Shown: positions 4,767 through 12,706 of the stretch, piece by piece
Layout of the letters: every line of letters begins with the position of its first letter
How positions within the stretch are numbered: position 1 is the first letter of the stretch
Assembly: GCA_018110785.1 (NCBI GenBank)
Contig: JAGBHD010000059.1
Span: 1-43,935, forward strand
Origin: Oscillospiraceae bacterium
GTDB lineage: Bacteria > Bacillota > Clostridia > Oscillospirales > JAGBHD01
Direction of reading: 5' to 3'
Length of the DNA stretch: 43,935 nt
Made by a program: the position numbers and the translations under genes
The notes under the pieces: generated by a model
Told to the model about the DNA's origin: nothing
Database searches by the model: none
The model's input: only the letters and a program-made list of their open reading frames with translations

Positions 4767-6533
4767 TTATTTCAAGCGAATTTTAAGCTCTGCCAATTCG
4801 TCTTTGAGCTCCTCAGGTAAACGATCGCCGAATTTCTTATAGAATTCGCCGATTCCCTCGGTTTCCTCTGTCCAAAGCTCTTTATCAACATTAAGAAGAC
4901 CTTTGACAGTTTCAACATCAATATCAAGTCCCTCAACATTGATATCCTCTGCCTTAGGCTGATATCCTATCTGAGTCTTAACAGCATCTGCCTTTCCTTC
5001 GCAACGCTCTAATATCCACATAAGAACTCTCATATTGTCGCCGAATCCGGGCCAGATGAAGTGTCCCTCATCGTCGGTTCTGAACCAGTTAACATTGAAT
5101 ATCTTAGGAGCTTTATCGCCTAACTTTTTGCCCATTTCGATCCAATGTTTGAAATAGTCTCCCATATGATATCCGCAGAAAGGAAGCATAGCCATCGGAT
5201 CTCTGCGAACAACGCCAACTGCGCCCGATGCTGCAGCTGTTGTTTCGGAAGCCATTATGGAGCCTACAAATACGCCATGATTCCAATCAAAGGATTGGTA
5301 TACAAGCGGAGCGGTTTTAGCACGGCGGCCGCCGAATACGATTGCAGAAATCGGAACACCATTAGGACTGTTAAACTCTTTGGAAATGCAGGGGCAGTTC
5401 TCAGCAGGAGCTGTGAAGCGGCTGTTGGGATGAGCGCCCTTGCTTCCGTCGGTGTAATCCCATTTATTGCCCATCCAGTCGATAGCGTTAGCGGGGGGAT
5501 TCTTATCAAGACCTTCCCACCAAACGGTATTATCCGAAAGATTATGCGCAACGTTTGTAAAGATTGTATTTTTTCTTGTAGAAGCGAGCGCGTTGGGATT
5601 AGACTTCTCATTTGTTCCGGGAGCAACGCCGAAGAAGCCGTTCTCGGGGTTGATTGCCCAAAGTCTTCCATCTTCACCTATTCTGAGCCAAGCGATATCA
5701 TCGCCTACGCACCAAACCTTATATCCCTTTTTGCGATAAATTTCGGGGGGAATAAGCATAGCAAGGTTGGTTTTTCCGCAAGCAGAGGGGAAAGCTGCGC
5801 AGATATAGCGAACTTCGCCTTCGGGATTCTCGATTCCCAAAATAAGCATATGCTCTGCCATCCAGCCCTCGTTTTTACCCTGATATGAAGCAATTCTGAG
5901 AGCGAAGCATTTTTTACCTAAAAGAACGTTTCCGCCGTAAGCCGAGTTGATAGACCAAATGGTATTATCCTCGGGGAAATGGCAGATATAGCGGTTATTT
6001 TCATCGATATCAGCTTTAGAATGAAGACCTCTAACGAAATCGTTAGACTCGTCGCCGAGGTTTTCGAAAGCCTTAGCGCCCATTCTTGTCATAATATCCA
6101 TGTTCATAACAACATAGATAGAATCGGTAACCTCAACGCCTACTTTAGAAAACTTAGAGCCGATAGGTCCCATAGAATAAGGAATAACATACATTGTTCT
6201 TCCTTTCATAACTCCGTCATAAAGCTTAGAAAGGGTAGCATATGCTTCTTTAGGATCCCACCAGTTATTTGTAGGTCCGCAGTCTTCCTCCTTGCGAGAG
6301 CAAATAAATGTTCTGCCCTCAACGCGTGCAACGTCGTTAGGAAGAGTTCTGTGAAGATAGCAGCCCGGTAATTTTTCTGCATTAAGAACTTCCATTTCGC
6401 CGGTAGAAACAGCTTCAGCCTTTAAGGCTTCCATCTGCTCATCGCTTCCGTCGATCCAGACAACCTTGTCCGGCTTTGTGAGTGCGACCATTTCGTCAAC
6501 CCAGTTAAGTACATTTTTGTTGTTGGTTAGCAT
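4767..6533 (-). CDS. pckG: Phosphoenolpyruvate carboxykinase (GTP)
   Basis: This 588-residue enzyme interconverts oxaloacetate + GTP with PEP + CO2 + GDP in the cytosol, linking C4 acids and gluconeogenesis. In fermenters it often runs toward oxaloacetate. The GTP-type family is clear from FPSACGKTNLAML (the P-loop with its reactive cysteine, about residues 248-260), RRDPMAMLPFCGYHMGDY and WPGFGDNMRVLMWI. Length matches the family. The ATG at 6533 is preferred over an upstream in-frame GTG (6542) because AGAGGTG sits 8 bases before it. A promoter with a large inverted repeat lies upstream. Confidence 0.96.
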   Translation of the reverse strand: MLTNNKNVLNWVDEMVALTKPDKVVWIDGSDEQMEALKAEAVSTGEMEVLNAEKLPGCYLHRTLPNDVARVEGRTFICSRKEEDCGPTNNWWDPKEAYATLSKLYDGVMKGRTMYVIPYSMGPIGSKFSKVGVEVTDSIYVVMNMDIMTRMGAKAFENLGDESNDFVRGLHSKADIDENNRYICHFPEDNTIWSINSAYGGNVLLGKKCFALRIASYQGKNEGWMAEHMLILGIENPEGEVRYICAAFPSACGKTNLAMLIPPEIYRKKGYKVWCVGDDIAWLRIGEDGRLWAINPENGFFGVAPGTNEKSNPNALASTRKNTIFTNVAHNLSDNTVWWEGLDKNPPANAIDWMGNKWDYTDGSKGAHPNSRFTAPAENCPCISKEFNSPNGVPISAIVFGGRRAKTAPLVYQSFDWNHGVFVGSIMASETTAAASGAVGVVRRDPMAMLPFCGYHMGDYFKHWIEMGKKLGDKAPKIFNVNWFRTDDEGHFIWPGFGDNMRVLMWILERCEGKADAVKTQIGYQPKAEDINVEGLDIDVETVKGLLNVDKELWTEETEGIGEFYKKFGDRLPEELKDELAELKIRLK

Positions 6534-6589
6534 TCCACACACCTCTTATATTATAATTATTTTTTAAACAAACATCTTTGACAAATACA

Positions 6590-6627
6590 AATTTGCCTCA
6601 TATATCATTATAGGCAAATTCCGTCAA
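6590..6627 (-). promoter_or_regulatory. pckG promoter with a 9-bp-arm inverted repeat at the -10
   Basis: Minus strand: -35 TTGACG (6622-6627), 17 bp, -10 TATATG (6599-6604). The perfect inverted repeat AATTTGCCT (6590-6598), 13-bp spacer, AGGCAAATT (6612-6620) brackets the -10, an ideal place for a repressor. The regulator is unknown. A carbon-status regulator would make sense for this enzyme. Confidence 0.6.
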
Positions 6628-6681
6628 TAAATCAAGAGATTTACATAATTTTTGAAAATTTATCATAATTTATTTTTTGTG

Positions 6682-6711
6682 TTGACAAATGTTAGTTCAT
6701 TGTGCTATAAT
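6682..6711 (+). promoter_or_regulatory. Promoter of the tRNA gene
   Basis: TTGACA (6682-6687), 18 bp, TATAAT (6706-6711), a near-consensus vegetative promoter ending 27 bases before the tRNA. Confidence 0.8.
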
Positions 6712-6738
6712 TGCTGTTGTAATTTCAAAAGAGATTAC

Positions 6739-6815
6739 GGGCCTTTAGCTCAGTTGGTCAGAGCATCCGGCTCATAACCGGCAGGTCCTGGGTTCGAGTC
6801 CCCGAAGGCCCACCA
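6739..6815 (+). tRNA. tRNA with CAT anticodon (elongator Met, or Ile2)
   Basis: A full cloverleaf is visible: acceptor GGGCCTT/AAGGCCC (6739-6745 and 6805-6811), D arm GCTC/GAGC, anticodon loop CTCATAA with CAT at 6773-6775, T loop TTCGAGT, and an encoded CCA (6813-6815). The anticodon stem lacks the GGG/CCC of initiator tRNA, so it is an elongator Met tRNA or an Ile2 tRNA needing lysidine. Two stem mismatches are present: position 27 (T6766) against 43 (C6782), and 50 (T6789) against 64 (C6803). A G at each site would restore pairing. Confidence 0.88.
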
Positions 6816-6820
6816 AAAAA

Positions 6821-6849
6821 GAACACCCGTTTTTCGGGTGTTCTTTTTT
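6821..6849 (+). terminator. Terminator of the tRNA transcript
   Basis: Perfect stem GAACACCCG (6821-6829) and CGGGTGTTC (6835-6843) with a T loop and a T-run after it, starting six bases after the encoded CCA. Confidence 0.92.
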
Positions 6850-6850
6850 T

Positions 6851-7165
6851 GCCTTCGGGGACTCGAAGTGAGCTCCGAACGCTGCAAGTGAAACGCCGCA
6901 GGGTTCGGGAGAAAGCTCCGGTGGAGCTTTCGTTCGCGAAAAAAGAGTCCCCGCTAAAACACTATCAAACGAAAGGGCTTAAGTGGGCAATTAGGTTTTC
7001 GAGGGGACTCGAAACGAACTCCAATCGACGAGAAGCGGAGATTGGGAGAAGGCTTCGGGGAAGCCTTCGATAGATGAGAAAAGAGTCCCCGTTAAAATCA
7101 CTGTTGCTTGGCTCTGCTCGAACGGGCGAAAAGTTTTTGGGGGACTCGAAACGGACTCCGCGGAC
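6851..7165. repeat. Two full and one partial copy of a structured repeat unit
   Basis: This stretch has no gene. Unit 1 (6857-6952) and unit 2 (7003-7090) both start GGGGACTCGAA and end GAGTCCCCG, so their ends pair. Inside each are two further hairpins at matching places: stem CTCCGAAC/GTTCGGGAG in unit 1 corresponds to CTCCAATC/GATTGGGAG in unit 2, with the same bulged G. Hairpin GAAAGCTCC-GGT-GGAGCTTTC corresponds to GAAGGCTTC-GGG-GAAGCCTTC. A third, truncated copy begins at 7140. The left edge (6851-6867) is the exact reverse complement of part of the tRNA 3' end (6794-6810). Confidence 0.75.
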
Positions 7166-7192
7166 CTTTTGTTCTCTCTTTTTAAAAATCTG

Positions 7193-7228
7193 TTGACAAA
7201 AACAATACCTCGTGATACGATGTATTGT
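7193..7228 (+). promoter_or_regulatory. padR operon promoter and probable PadR operator
   Basis: -35 TTGACA (7193-7198), 17 bp, -10 TACGAT (7216-7221). The inverted repeat ACAATAC (7202-7208), 13 bp, GTATTGT (7222-7228) spans the spacer and -10, fitting autorepression by a PadR dimer. Confidence 0.65.
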
Positions 7229-7245
7229 GTAAGGGGAGGTATCGT

Positions 7246-7563
7246 ATGGATATTCAGTTAAAAAGAGGTCTTTTGGATATATGCGTGTTAGCGGCAATCA
7301 AAAGCGAAGACTCTTACGGTTATAAGATTATTAAAGATATGAAACCATATATCGAGCTTTCGGAATCAACCTTATATACTATCTTAAAACGTCTGGAATC
7401 AGGAGAAATGCTGACCGTCCGCACCGCTGAACACGACGGCAGACTCAGAAAATATTATCATATTACCGATAAGGGGCTCCGACGTATCGAAGATTTCAAG
7501 ACCGATTGGAAGGAAATCCTATCCATATACAGTTTTGTTATGAAGGAGGATATAGGGAAATGA
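7246..7563 (+). CDS. PadR-family transcriptional regulator
   Basis: This 105-residue winged-helix protein shows the PadR N-terminal pattern: MDIQLKRGLLDICVLAAI, SYGYKIIKDM, ESTLYTILKRLESGEMLT, then the wing (GRLRKYYHITDKGLRRI). The start at 7246 was chosen for GGGGAGG 6-7 bases upstream. The upstream extension of the frame would lie across the promoter. It is the first gene of a three-gene operon and overlaps the next gene by 4 bp (ATGA). In this common Firmicutes arrangement PadR represses its own operon, which encodes membrane and surface proteins. The inducer is unknown. Confidence 0.93.
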   Translation: MDIQLKRGLLDICVLAAIKSEDSYGYKIIKDMKPYIELSESTLYTILKRLESGEMLTVRTAEHDGRLRKYYHITDKGLRRIEDFKTDWKEILSIYSFVMKEDIGK

Positions 7564-8162
7564 ATAAGCAAGAATTTCTTAAGGAGTTGCGCAAAGGATT
7601 GTCAGGTCTCCCTCAGAACGACATAGAAGACCGTTTGAGTTTTTATGGCGAAATGATTGAAGACCAGATAGAAGAGGGACTGCGGGAAGAAGAAGCGGTA
7701 TCAAAGATAGGCTCCATCGAGGAAATTGTCAAAGCAGTAATCGCAGAAACACCTTTTGTAAAAATAGCAAAAGAAAGAATAAAACCAAACAGAAAACTCG
7801 GCGCTTGGGAAATCGTGCTTTTGGTGCTCGGCAGCCCAATATGGATTTCATTAGGCGTAGCCGCCGTCGCCGTGGTTTTCTCCCTATATGTTGCGTTATG
7901 GGCTGTAATAATTTCCTTCTGGGCTGTTTTCGCCGCTCTGGTCGGTTGCTCGTTTGGCGGAATAATATCAGGAATCATTTTCGCCCTAGGCGGCAATCTC
8001 TTCGCAGGAATCGCTATGATTGGCTCAGGAATTGTTTGTTTGGGGCTTTCGGTTTTTGCCTTCATAGGATGCAAGGCATTAAGCAAAGGCATTTTAAATC
8101 TCACAAAGAAAGCCACCGTTCGGATTAAAAGCCGCTTTATAAAAAAGGAGGGGGCAAAATGA
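7560..8162 (+). CDS. DUF1700 (HAAS) membrane protein
   Basis: The protein has about 200 residues. The N-terminal helical signalling segment MNKQEFLKELRKGLSGLP, with ERLSFYGE-like DRLSFYGEMI and SKIGSIEEIV, is the HAAS/DUF1700 module found next to PadR regulators. It is followed by several hydrophobic helices (about residues 83-180) and a basic tail. The ATG overlaps the padR stop. The last bases overlap the start of the DUF4097 gene, so the three genes are translationally coupled. The likely role is an envelope-stress or surface-sensing module. The specific signal is unknown. Confidence 0.88.
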   Translation: MNKQEFLKELRKGLSGLPQNDIEDRLSFYGEMIEDQIEEGLREEEAVSKIGSIEEIVKAVIAETPFVKIAKERIKPNRKLGAWEIVLLVLGSPIWISLGVAAVAVVFSLYVALWAVIISFWAVFAALVGCSFGGIISGIIFALGGNLFAGIAMIGSGIVCLGLSVFAFIGCKALSKGILNLTKKATVRIKSRFIKKEGAK

Positions 8163-9121
8163 AAAAAGAGCACAAAACATGGCTTTTTATCGGAGCCGCC
8201 CTTGTTGCGTTCGGAATTATTATCTTCGGGAGTGTAATGGCAGTATTTAAATGGGATTTCACTAAACTTCAAACAGTAAAATATGAAACAAATGATTATA
8301 ATATAACTGAAAATTATAAAAACATATCGATAGCGGTCGATACCGCCGATATCCTATTTGCCCCGTCAGAAAATGGAGAACACTCAGTAGTATTCTATGA
8401 GAAGGAAAAAGAAAAACATTCGGTTTCTGTAGTTAACGGCACTCTTGTAATTGAAAAGACAGATACAAGAAAATGGTTCGATTATTTAGAAATATCATTT
8501 ACCACACCCAAAATTACAGTATCTATCCCCGAAGGGGAATACGCTTCTCTCTTCATAAAATCAAGCACAGGTGATATAGAAATACCAAAAGATTTCTCTT
8601 TTCAAAATATCGATATTTCAGAAAGCACAGGGAATGTTCTGGTAAACGCTAACATCAAGCAATCTGCTAAAATTAAAACCACCACAGGAAACATCTCTTT
8701 TGAAAATGCGTCAACAGGTTCTATTGATCTTTCTGTTTCAACGGGTAAAATTACCGCAACAAATGTAGTATGTGAGGGCAACGCCAATATCCGTGTTTCA
8801 ACAGGAAAAGCCTATTTAAATAATATGAAATGTAAAAACCTTTCATCAGACGGAAACACAGGAGATATATATTTAACTAATGTAATCGCCGAAGAAATGT
8901 TTTCCATCGAAAGAAGCACGGGAGATATACACTTTGAAGCTTCCGACGCTGAAGAAATCTTTCTGAAAACCGATACGGGCGATGTCGTTGGCAGTTTGCT
9001 TACCGATAAAGTCTTTATCGCTCATACCGATACCGGCAGAGTAAAACTGCCAAAAACTACAGAAGGTGGCAAATGCGAAATCACTACCGATACAGGCGAT
9101 ATCAAACTCGAAATAAAATAA
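8159..9121 (+). CDS. DUF4097-family surface beta-repeat protein
   Basis: The 320-residue protein begins with a membrane anchor (residues about 7-30). The rest is made of regularly spaced strands marked by STGDI, STGNV, TTGNI, STGKI, NTGDI, STGDI, DTGDV and DTGDI, one about every 18-22 residues. This is the DUF4097 beta-helix-like fold found with PadR/DUF1700 genes. It should face outward as a sheet of stacked strands. The start overlaps the preceding gene by 4 bp. No catalytic motif is visible. A strong terminator ends the operon. Confidence 0.88.
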   Translation: MKKEHKTWLFIGAALVAFGIIIFGSVMAVFKWDFTKLQTVKYETNDYNITENYKNISIAVDTADILFAPSENGEHSVVFYEKEKEKHSVSVVNGTLVIEKTDTRKWFDYLEISFTTPKITVSIPEGEYASLFIKSSTGDIEIPKDFSFQNIDISESTGNVLVNANIKQSAKIKTTTGNISFENASTGSIDLSVSTGKITATNVVCEGNANIRVSTGKAYLNNMKCKNLSSDGNTGDIYLTNVIAEEMFSIERSTGDIHFEASDAEEIFLKTDTGDVVGSLLTDKVFIAHTDTGRVKLPKTTEGGKCEITTDTGDIKLEIK

Positions 9122-9126
9122 AAATT

Positions 9127-9156
9127 AAAAAGCCCTGCTTTTTAGCAGGGCTTTTT
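9127..9156. terminator. Bidirectional terminator
   Basis: AAAAAGCCCTGC (9127-9138) pairs with GCAGGGCTTTTT (9145-9156). The A-run and T-run allow it to serve both the DUF4097 operon and the leftward rpmB. Confidence 0.92.
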
Positions 9157-9168
9157 ATTCTTTTTAAG

Positions 9169-9354
9169 TTAAGCTCTCGTAATTTTATCAGACCGCAAAC
9201 AACGGGTGCAAACGTAAATGTGCTTCGGAGAACCATCTACTATTGCCTTAACACGTTTCACATTAGGCTTCCATGTTCTGTTGGAACGTCTGTGAGAGTG
9301 GGAAACTTTAATTCCAAAAGTTACACCTTTTCCGCAAATATCACACTTTGCCAT
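9169..9354 (-). CDS. rpmB: 50S ribosomal protein L28
   Basis: This 61-residue protein matches L28: MAKCDICGKGV, VSHSHRRSNRTWKPN and YVCTRCLRS. The CxxC pairs near both ends mark the zinc-binding form. It is a component of the large ribosomal subunit. The frame runs upstream, but ATG 9354 is the family start, and AGGAGGTG precedes it. Its neighbour rnr lies upstream on the same strand, ending about 100 bp away. Confidence 0.97.
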   Translation of the reverse strand: MAKCDICGKGVTFGIKVSHSHRRSNRTWKPNVKRVKAIVDGSPKHIYVCTRCLRSDKITRA

Positions 9355-9460
9355 GACTATTTTGCACCTCCTAAAAGTAATGAGCAACAATTATATTAAC
9401 AGATTTGTTTCAAAATATCAAGTCTTTTTTGAAAAAAACTCAAAATTTAACCTTATTTTT

Positions 9461-11521
9461 CTATTCTGAAAGGCAAAAATCGGTTTTACCCGCAAAAATA
9501 TCAGCTCCCGTTATCCTTATTTTAACCCTATCTCCTATCTTAAAGGACAAGGATTTATCCTCCGCTTCAAGCCGAATTCCGTCGATAAGCTTAAATCTTC
9601 CTAAATCCGAAACCGAAACGAAGCCCTCTAAGGTATTAGGCAGAAGCACAAAAAAGCCGCTGTTTAAAACTCCCGAAACTATACCCTCTGCCTCTTCTCC
9701 TATATGGGCGGAAGCATATTCTGCACGGTATTTATCATCAATATCCCTCTCTGCCGCAACCGCTCTTCTTTCTGTAAAAGAGCTTTGCTCTGCAGCATCG
9801 GCGGCAAAGATAGCATATTTTCGCGCCGAACTGTCAGAACCTTTTGACAAACAATCGGTCATTATTCGGTGAATAGCAAGGTCAGAATATCTCCTTATAG
9901 GAGAAGTAAAATGGGAATAAATATCCAAATTTAATCCGAAATGGCCGCAGTTTTCCTCGTCATATCGCGCCTTCGCCATGCTTCTCAGCATCTGTTTTTC
10001 TATAATAGGACCTATTTCCTTGTCCTTAACCAAATCGAATACATCTTTAAGTCCCTCATTTGTAGCAATGTTTAAATAAGGCGGCAGGGATACTCCCAAA
10101 AGGCGGAGGGTTTCTTTCAGCTCATCAGTTTTTTCGGGGTTGGGAGATTCGTGAACTCTGTATATAAAGGGAAGTCCGTTTTCTTTCGCAAACATTCCCG
10201 CGCATCGGTTAGCTATTATCATAAATTCCTCTATGATACATTCGCTAACCCCTCTATCCCTCGGAATTATGCCCGAAACCAATCCTTTTTGATCCATAAG
10301 AAAATAGCTTTCAGCTGTTTCAAAATCTATAACCTTTCGCTCGGCTCTTCTTTCGGCGAGGATTCTATAAAGTTTTTCCATTAAAACAAGCTGTTTTTTT
10401 ACAGCGGCATACTTTTTCTCTATACTTTCATCTGCTAAGCCCAGAAGTAGGTCATTTATCTCGCTGTAAACCCCCTTAACGGCAGAACAGATTATAGATT
10501 TATAAAATTTATAGCCCAATATGTCGCCTTTTTTATTGAGCTTTACTTCGCAGGTAAAGGCGAATCTGTCTTCCCCCTCAGAAAGCGAGCATATCCCGTT
10601 TGAAATTGTTTTCGGAAGCATCGGGATAACCTTGTCGGCATAATATATGCTGGTGCCTCTCTCAAAGGCTTCGTTATCAAGCGCTGTTCCCCGCTTTATA
10701 TAATGGGAAACATCGGCAATAGAAACCTTTAAGGCATATCCATCTTCGGTCTCTTCTAAATATATCGCGTCGTCAAGGTCTTTAGAGGAAGCCGAATCTA
10801 TTGTAAATATATTTTCGCTTCGAAGGTCTGTTCTTCCGTTTGTATAAATTTCCTCTTCTAACAAAGCATCCGCTTCCGATAATGCTTCGGCAGAAAATTC
10901 TGTCGGAATTTCGCTCTCTAATATATACATTTCGGCTGCCATTGCCGCAGAAACCGTGTTTCCGAAGTTTTCTTCTATTTTACCATAGATATCTCTGCCC
11001 TTGCGGCTTGTTACCTTAAAAAGGACCTTATCACCCTCTGAAACAGCTGACGAGCGCGAAATAAGAACAGGCATTTTGCCGAATTCCCGACAATAAATTA
11101 CCGCTCTTCCGAAATAACCTTTAACCTCGCCCGAAAAAAGCTTATCGCCAAACTTGGTTATTTTTACGACTCTCGCGCTATCGGTTTCTCCCTCGCCCGA
11201 AAGAGGATTTAATATTACCTTATCTCCCGTTATCGCACCGCCAAGATAACTGCCGGGAATAAAATATTCCTCTCCGCTGACGGTTTTTGCAAAAGCAAAA
11301 GTACCGTTCATTCTGTCGATAACTGCCGAAATGCCTTTTACTCGGGCAACTATAAAGTTTCCGTTTTTCTTTTTAAGGAATTTTTCTTCCTGTAAGGAAA
11401 TAAGCGCCAAAAAGAAAGCCGCTTTATCAGTTTTCCGAAATTTCATTCTTCCGAAAAGCGACTGCCCATTAAATTTCTTTATTCCGTTTTTCAGTATAAA
11501 TTCTTTTATTTTCTCTTTCAT
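9461..11521 (-). CDS. rnr: Ribonuclease R
   Basis: This 686-residue protein is a processive 3'-5' exoribonuclease for structured RNA. Domains in order: an N-terminal helix-turn-helix-like region, cold-shock domains, the RNB catalytic domain with TIDSASSKDLDDAI (residues about 240-253, metal-binding aspartates) and HFTSPIRRYSDLAIHR, then a C-terminal S1 domain (EGIVSGVLNSGFFVLLPN). It is slightly shorter than typical RNase R, with little of the basic C-terminal tail. GGAG sits 5 bases before the ATG. It lies downstream of secG, a common Gram-positive pairing linked in many genomes to smpB. Confidence 0.95.
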   Translation of the reverse strand: MKEKIKEFILKNGIKKFNGQSLFGRMKFRKTDKAAFFLALISLQEEKFLKKKNGNFIVARVKGISAVIDRMNGTFAFAKTVSGEEYFIPGSYLGGAITGDKVILNPLSGEGETDSARVVKITKFGDKLFSGEVKGYFGRAVIYCREFGKMPVLISRSSAVSEGDKVLFKVTSRKGRDIYGKIEENFGNTVSAAMAAEMYILESEIPTEFSAEALSEADALLEEEIYTNGRTDLRSENIFTIDSASSKDLDDAIYLEETEDGYALKVSIADVSHYIKRGTALDNEAFERGTSIYYADKVIPMLPKTISNGICSLSEGEDRFAFTCEVKLNKKGDILGYKFYKSIICSAVKGVYSEINDLLLGLADESIEKKYAAVKKQLVLMEKLYRILAERRAERKVIDFETAESYFLMDQKGLVSGIIPRDRGVSECIIEEFMIIANRCAGMFAKENGLPFIYRVHESPNPEKTDELKETLRLLGVSLPPYLNIATNEGLKDVFDLVKDKEIGPIIEKQMLRSMAKARYDEENCGHFGLNLDIYSHFTSPIRRYSDLAIHRIMTDCLSKGSDSSARKYAIFAADAAEQSSFTERRAVAAERDIDDKYRAEYASAHIGEEAEGIVSGVLNSGFFVLLPNTLEGFVSVSDLGRFKLIDGIRLEAEDKSLSFKIGDRVKIRITGADIFAGKTDFCLSE

Positions 11522-11532
11522 TTTTCTCCAAT

Positions 11533-11560
11533 AAAAAAGGACATCTCACAGGAGATGCCC
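11533..11560 (-). terminator. Terminator between secG and rnr
   Basis: On the minus strand, GGGCATCTC (11552-11560) pairs with GAGATGTCC (11539-11547), with one G-T pair and a 4-base loop, followed by six T. rnr is therefore expressed by read-through or its own promoter. Confidence 0.75.
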
Positions 11561-11570
11561 TTTCACAAAA

Positions 11571-11825
11571 TTATTTTTTGAAAAATACACCGAACAGGTT
11601 AACCGCCAATGCCAAAACGAAAAATGCGATTGCCGCAATTTTTGTAAAGAGAGCAAGACGAGCTTCCTTTGTTCTGTATTTATTCTTGCCATAGTAACTA
11701 TCCTGCGAAGCAGTTCCTGTTACAGAGCTTAAATTGTTTTTGTGTTCCTGCATCAAAACTGTAATAATTATGAAAATACTTGCTACGAGCAACAAAGCTC
11801 CTGCAATAATCTCGAATACACCCAT
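11571..11825 (-). CDS. secG: Preprotein translocase subunit SecG
   Basis: The 84-residue protein has two membrane helices (residues about 3-23 and 59-79) and the conserved middle VLMQEHKNNLSSVTG with a glycine/serine-rich loop. SecG is the small accessory subunit of the SecYEG channel. ATG 11825 was chosen over the upstream in-frame extension because GGAGG lies 10 bases before it and family members start with this type of sequence. A terminator separates it from rnr. Confidence 0.93.
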   Translation of the reverse strand: MGVFEIIAGALLLVASIFIIITVLMQEHKNNLSSVTGTASQDSYYGKNKYRTKEARLALFTKIAAIAFFVLALAVNLFGVFFKK

Positions 11826-11974
11826 TTTTATTTTTCCTCCGATTATATCTTTTAGCCACAATAGTATAACATAGTTATTTAAAAAATGCAATAGGCAAAA
11901 TTAAACGCGACAGAAAAACTTTTAAAGCCCCATTTTAAGTTAATATATAAAAGATTTCTTCAGTCGATCATTCC

Positions 11975-12004
11975 TTGACGAAACACGAGCTTATATGATA
12001 AAAT
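11975..12004 (+). promoter_or_regulatory. Probable promoter of the 12041 gene
   Basis: TTGACG (11975-11980), 18 bp, TAAAAT (11999-12004), about 37 bp before the start codon. Confidence 0.5.
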
Positions 12005-12040
12005 CAAATAAAATATATCGACCTGCACGAGGCAAACTTT

Positions 12041-12601
12041 ATGAAGTTTAATAAATCTCCTCTGCTTTTTGCGCCAATTCTCGGCGTTGTTATGATGTTT
12101 TGCTTGGGTATGATTTTTAGCGGTACTGTTTCTCTTTCTATGAACGGATTTGCCATTGACAAAGATGGTTATCTTTATGTAGGCAAAGAAAAAGAGATCG
12201 TTGTTTTTAACGAGGGAGAAATAGTACGTACCATCAGCCCTAAAACCTCACGCGGATATCAATTTACTATTTTGAACGGCGAAAAAATATTATTATCTAC
12301 TAGTTCAGTAGCATATACTATGGATTTGTCAGGCGAAGTATTGTCAAAAGAGGAAGATGAGAATATAAAAATTTACGACAAGTTACAGCGAGAAAAATCA
12401 TTTTTTACTGCCGAAGACGGCACAGAGTATCACTCAAGGCTTTATTGGGGCAGAACTCAAATTTGCCAAAACGATGAGGTTATATATGAAATGCCGTTAC
12501 TTGATTATATCGTTAGGGTTTTAATTGTCGTTGTTTTTATCGGATTAGGTGTGGTTCTTCTTACAACTTTTTATCCTATACTTAGAGAGAAAAAGCGATA
12601 G
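12041..12601 (+). CDS. Uncharacterised membrane protein with an extracytoplasmic beta-rich domain
   Basis: This 186-residue protein has a membrane helix near each end (residues about 9-30 and 150-172). Between them is a domain with FAIDKDGYLYVGKEKEIVVFNEG, reminiscent of NHL or propeller blades. I do not recognise a named family. Only a weak GAGG precedes the ATG, but a plausible promoter lies upstream. The next gene, a DUF5412-like protein, follows on the same strand after about 105 bp. No function is assigned. Confidence 0.65.
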   Translation: MKFNKSPLLFAPILGVVMMFCLGMIFSGTVSLSMNGFAIDKDGYLYVGKEKEIVVFNEGEIVRTISPKTSRGYQFTILNGEKILLSTSSVAYTMDLSGEVLSKEEDENIKIYDKLQREKSFFTAEDGTEYHSRLYWGRTQICQNDEVIYEMPLLDYIVRVLIVVVFIGLGVVLLTTFYPILREKKR

Positions 12602-12706
12602 TGAAAATTATAATTACGATAACACTGTAATCGTTAGAAGAAAACAATATATCTTTATTCAATCGGCGATACTTCTTATGCGACTGCAAGGAAAGGATGC
12701 AATTTA

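Noticed and set aside
5145-5888. 247-codon plus-strand frame inside pckG
   Set aside because: It is fully antisense to the strongly conserved PEP carboxykinase, with no promoter or ribosome site.
6851-6867. Possible second tRNA or tRNA fragment just after the tRNA terminator
   Set aside because: Only the T-arm portion is present, in reverse orientation, and it forms the end of the repeat unit. No cloverleaf can be built.
6849-7073. Open frame of 74 codons over the repeat units after the tRNA
   Set aside because: It has no ribosome site, its residues are almost all R, E, K and S from hairpin sequence, and it crosses two structured repeat units. It is a by-product of the repeats.
7643-8272. 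209-codon minus-strand frame over the DUF1700 gene
   Set aside because: It is antisense to a translationally coupled three-gene operon, without a start signal. The composition mirrors reversed transmembrane helices.
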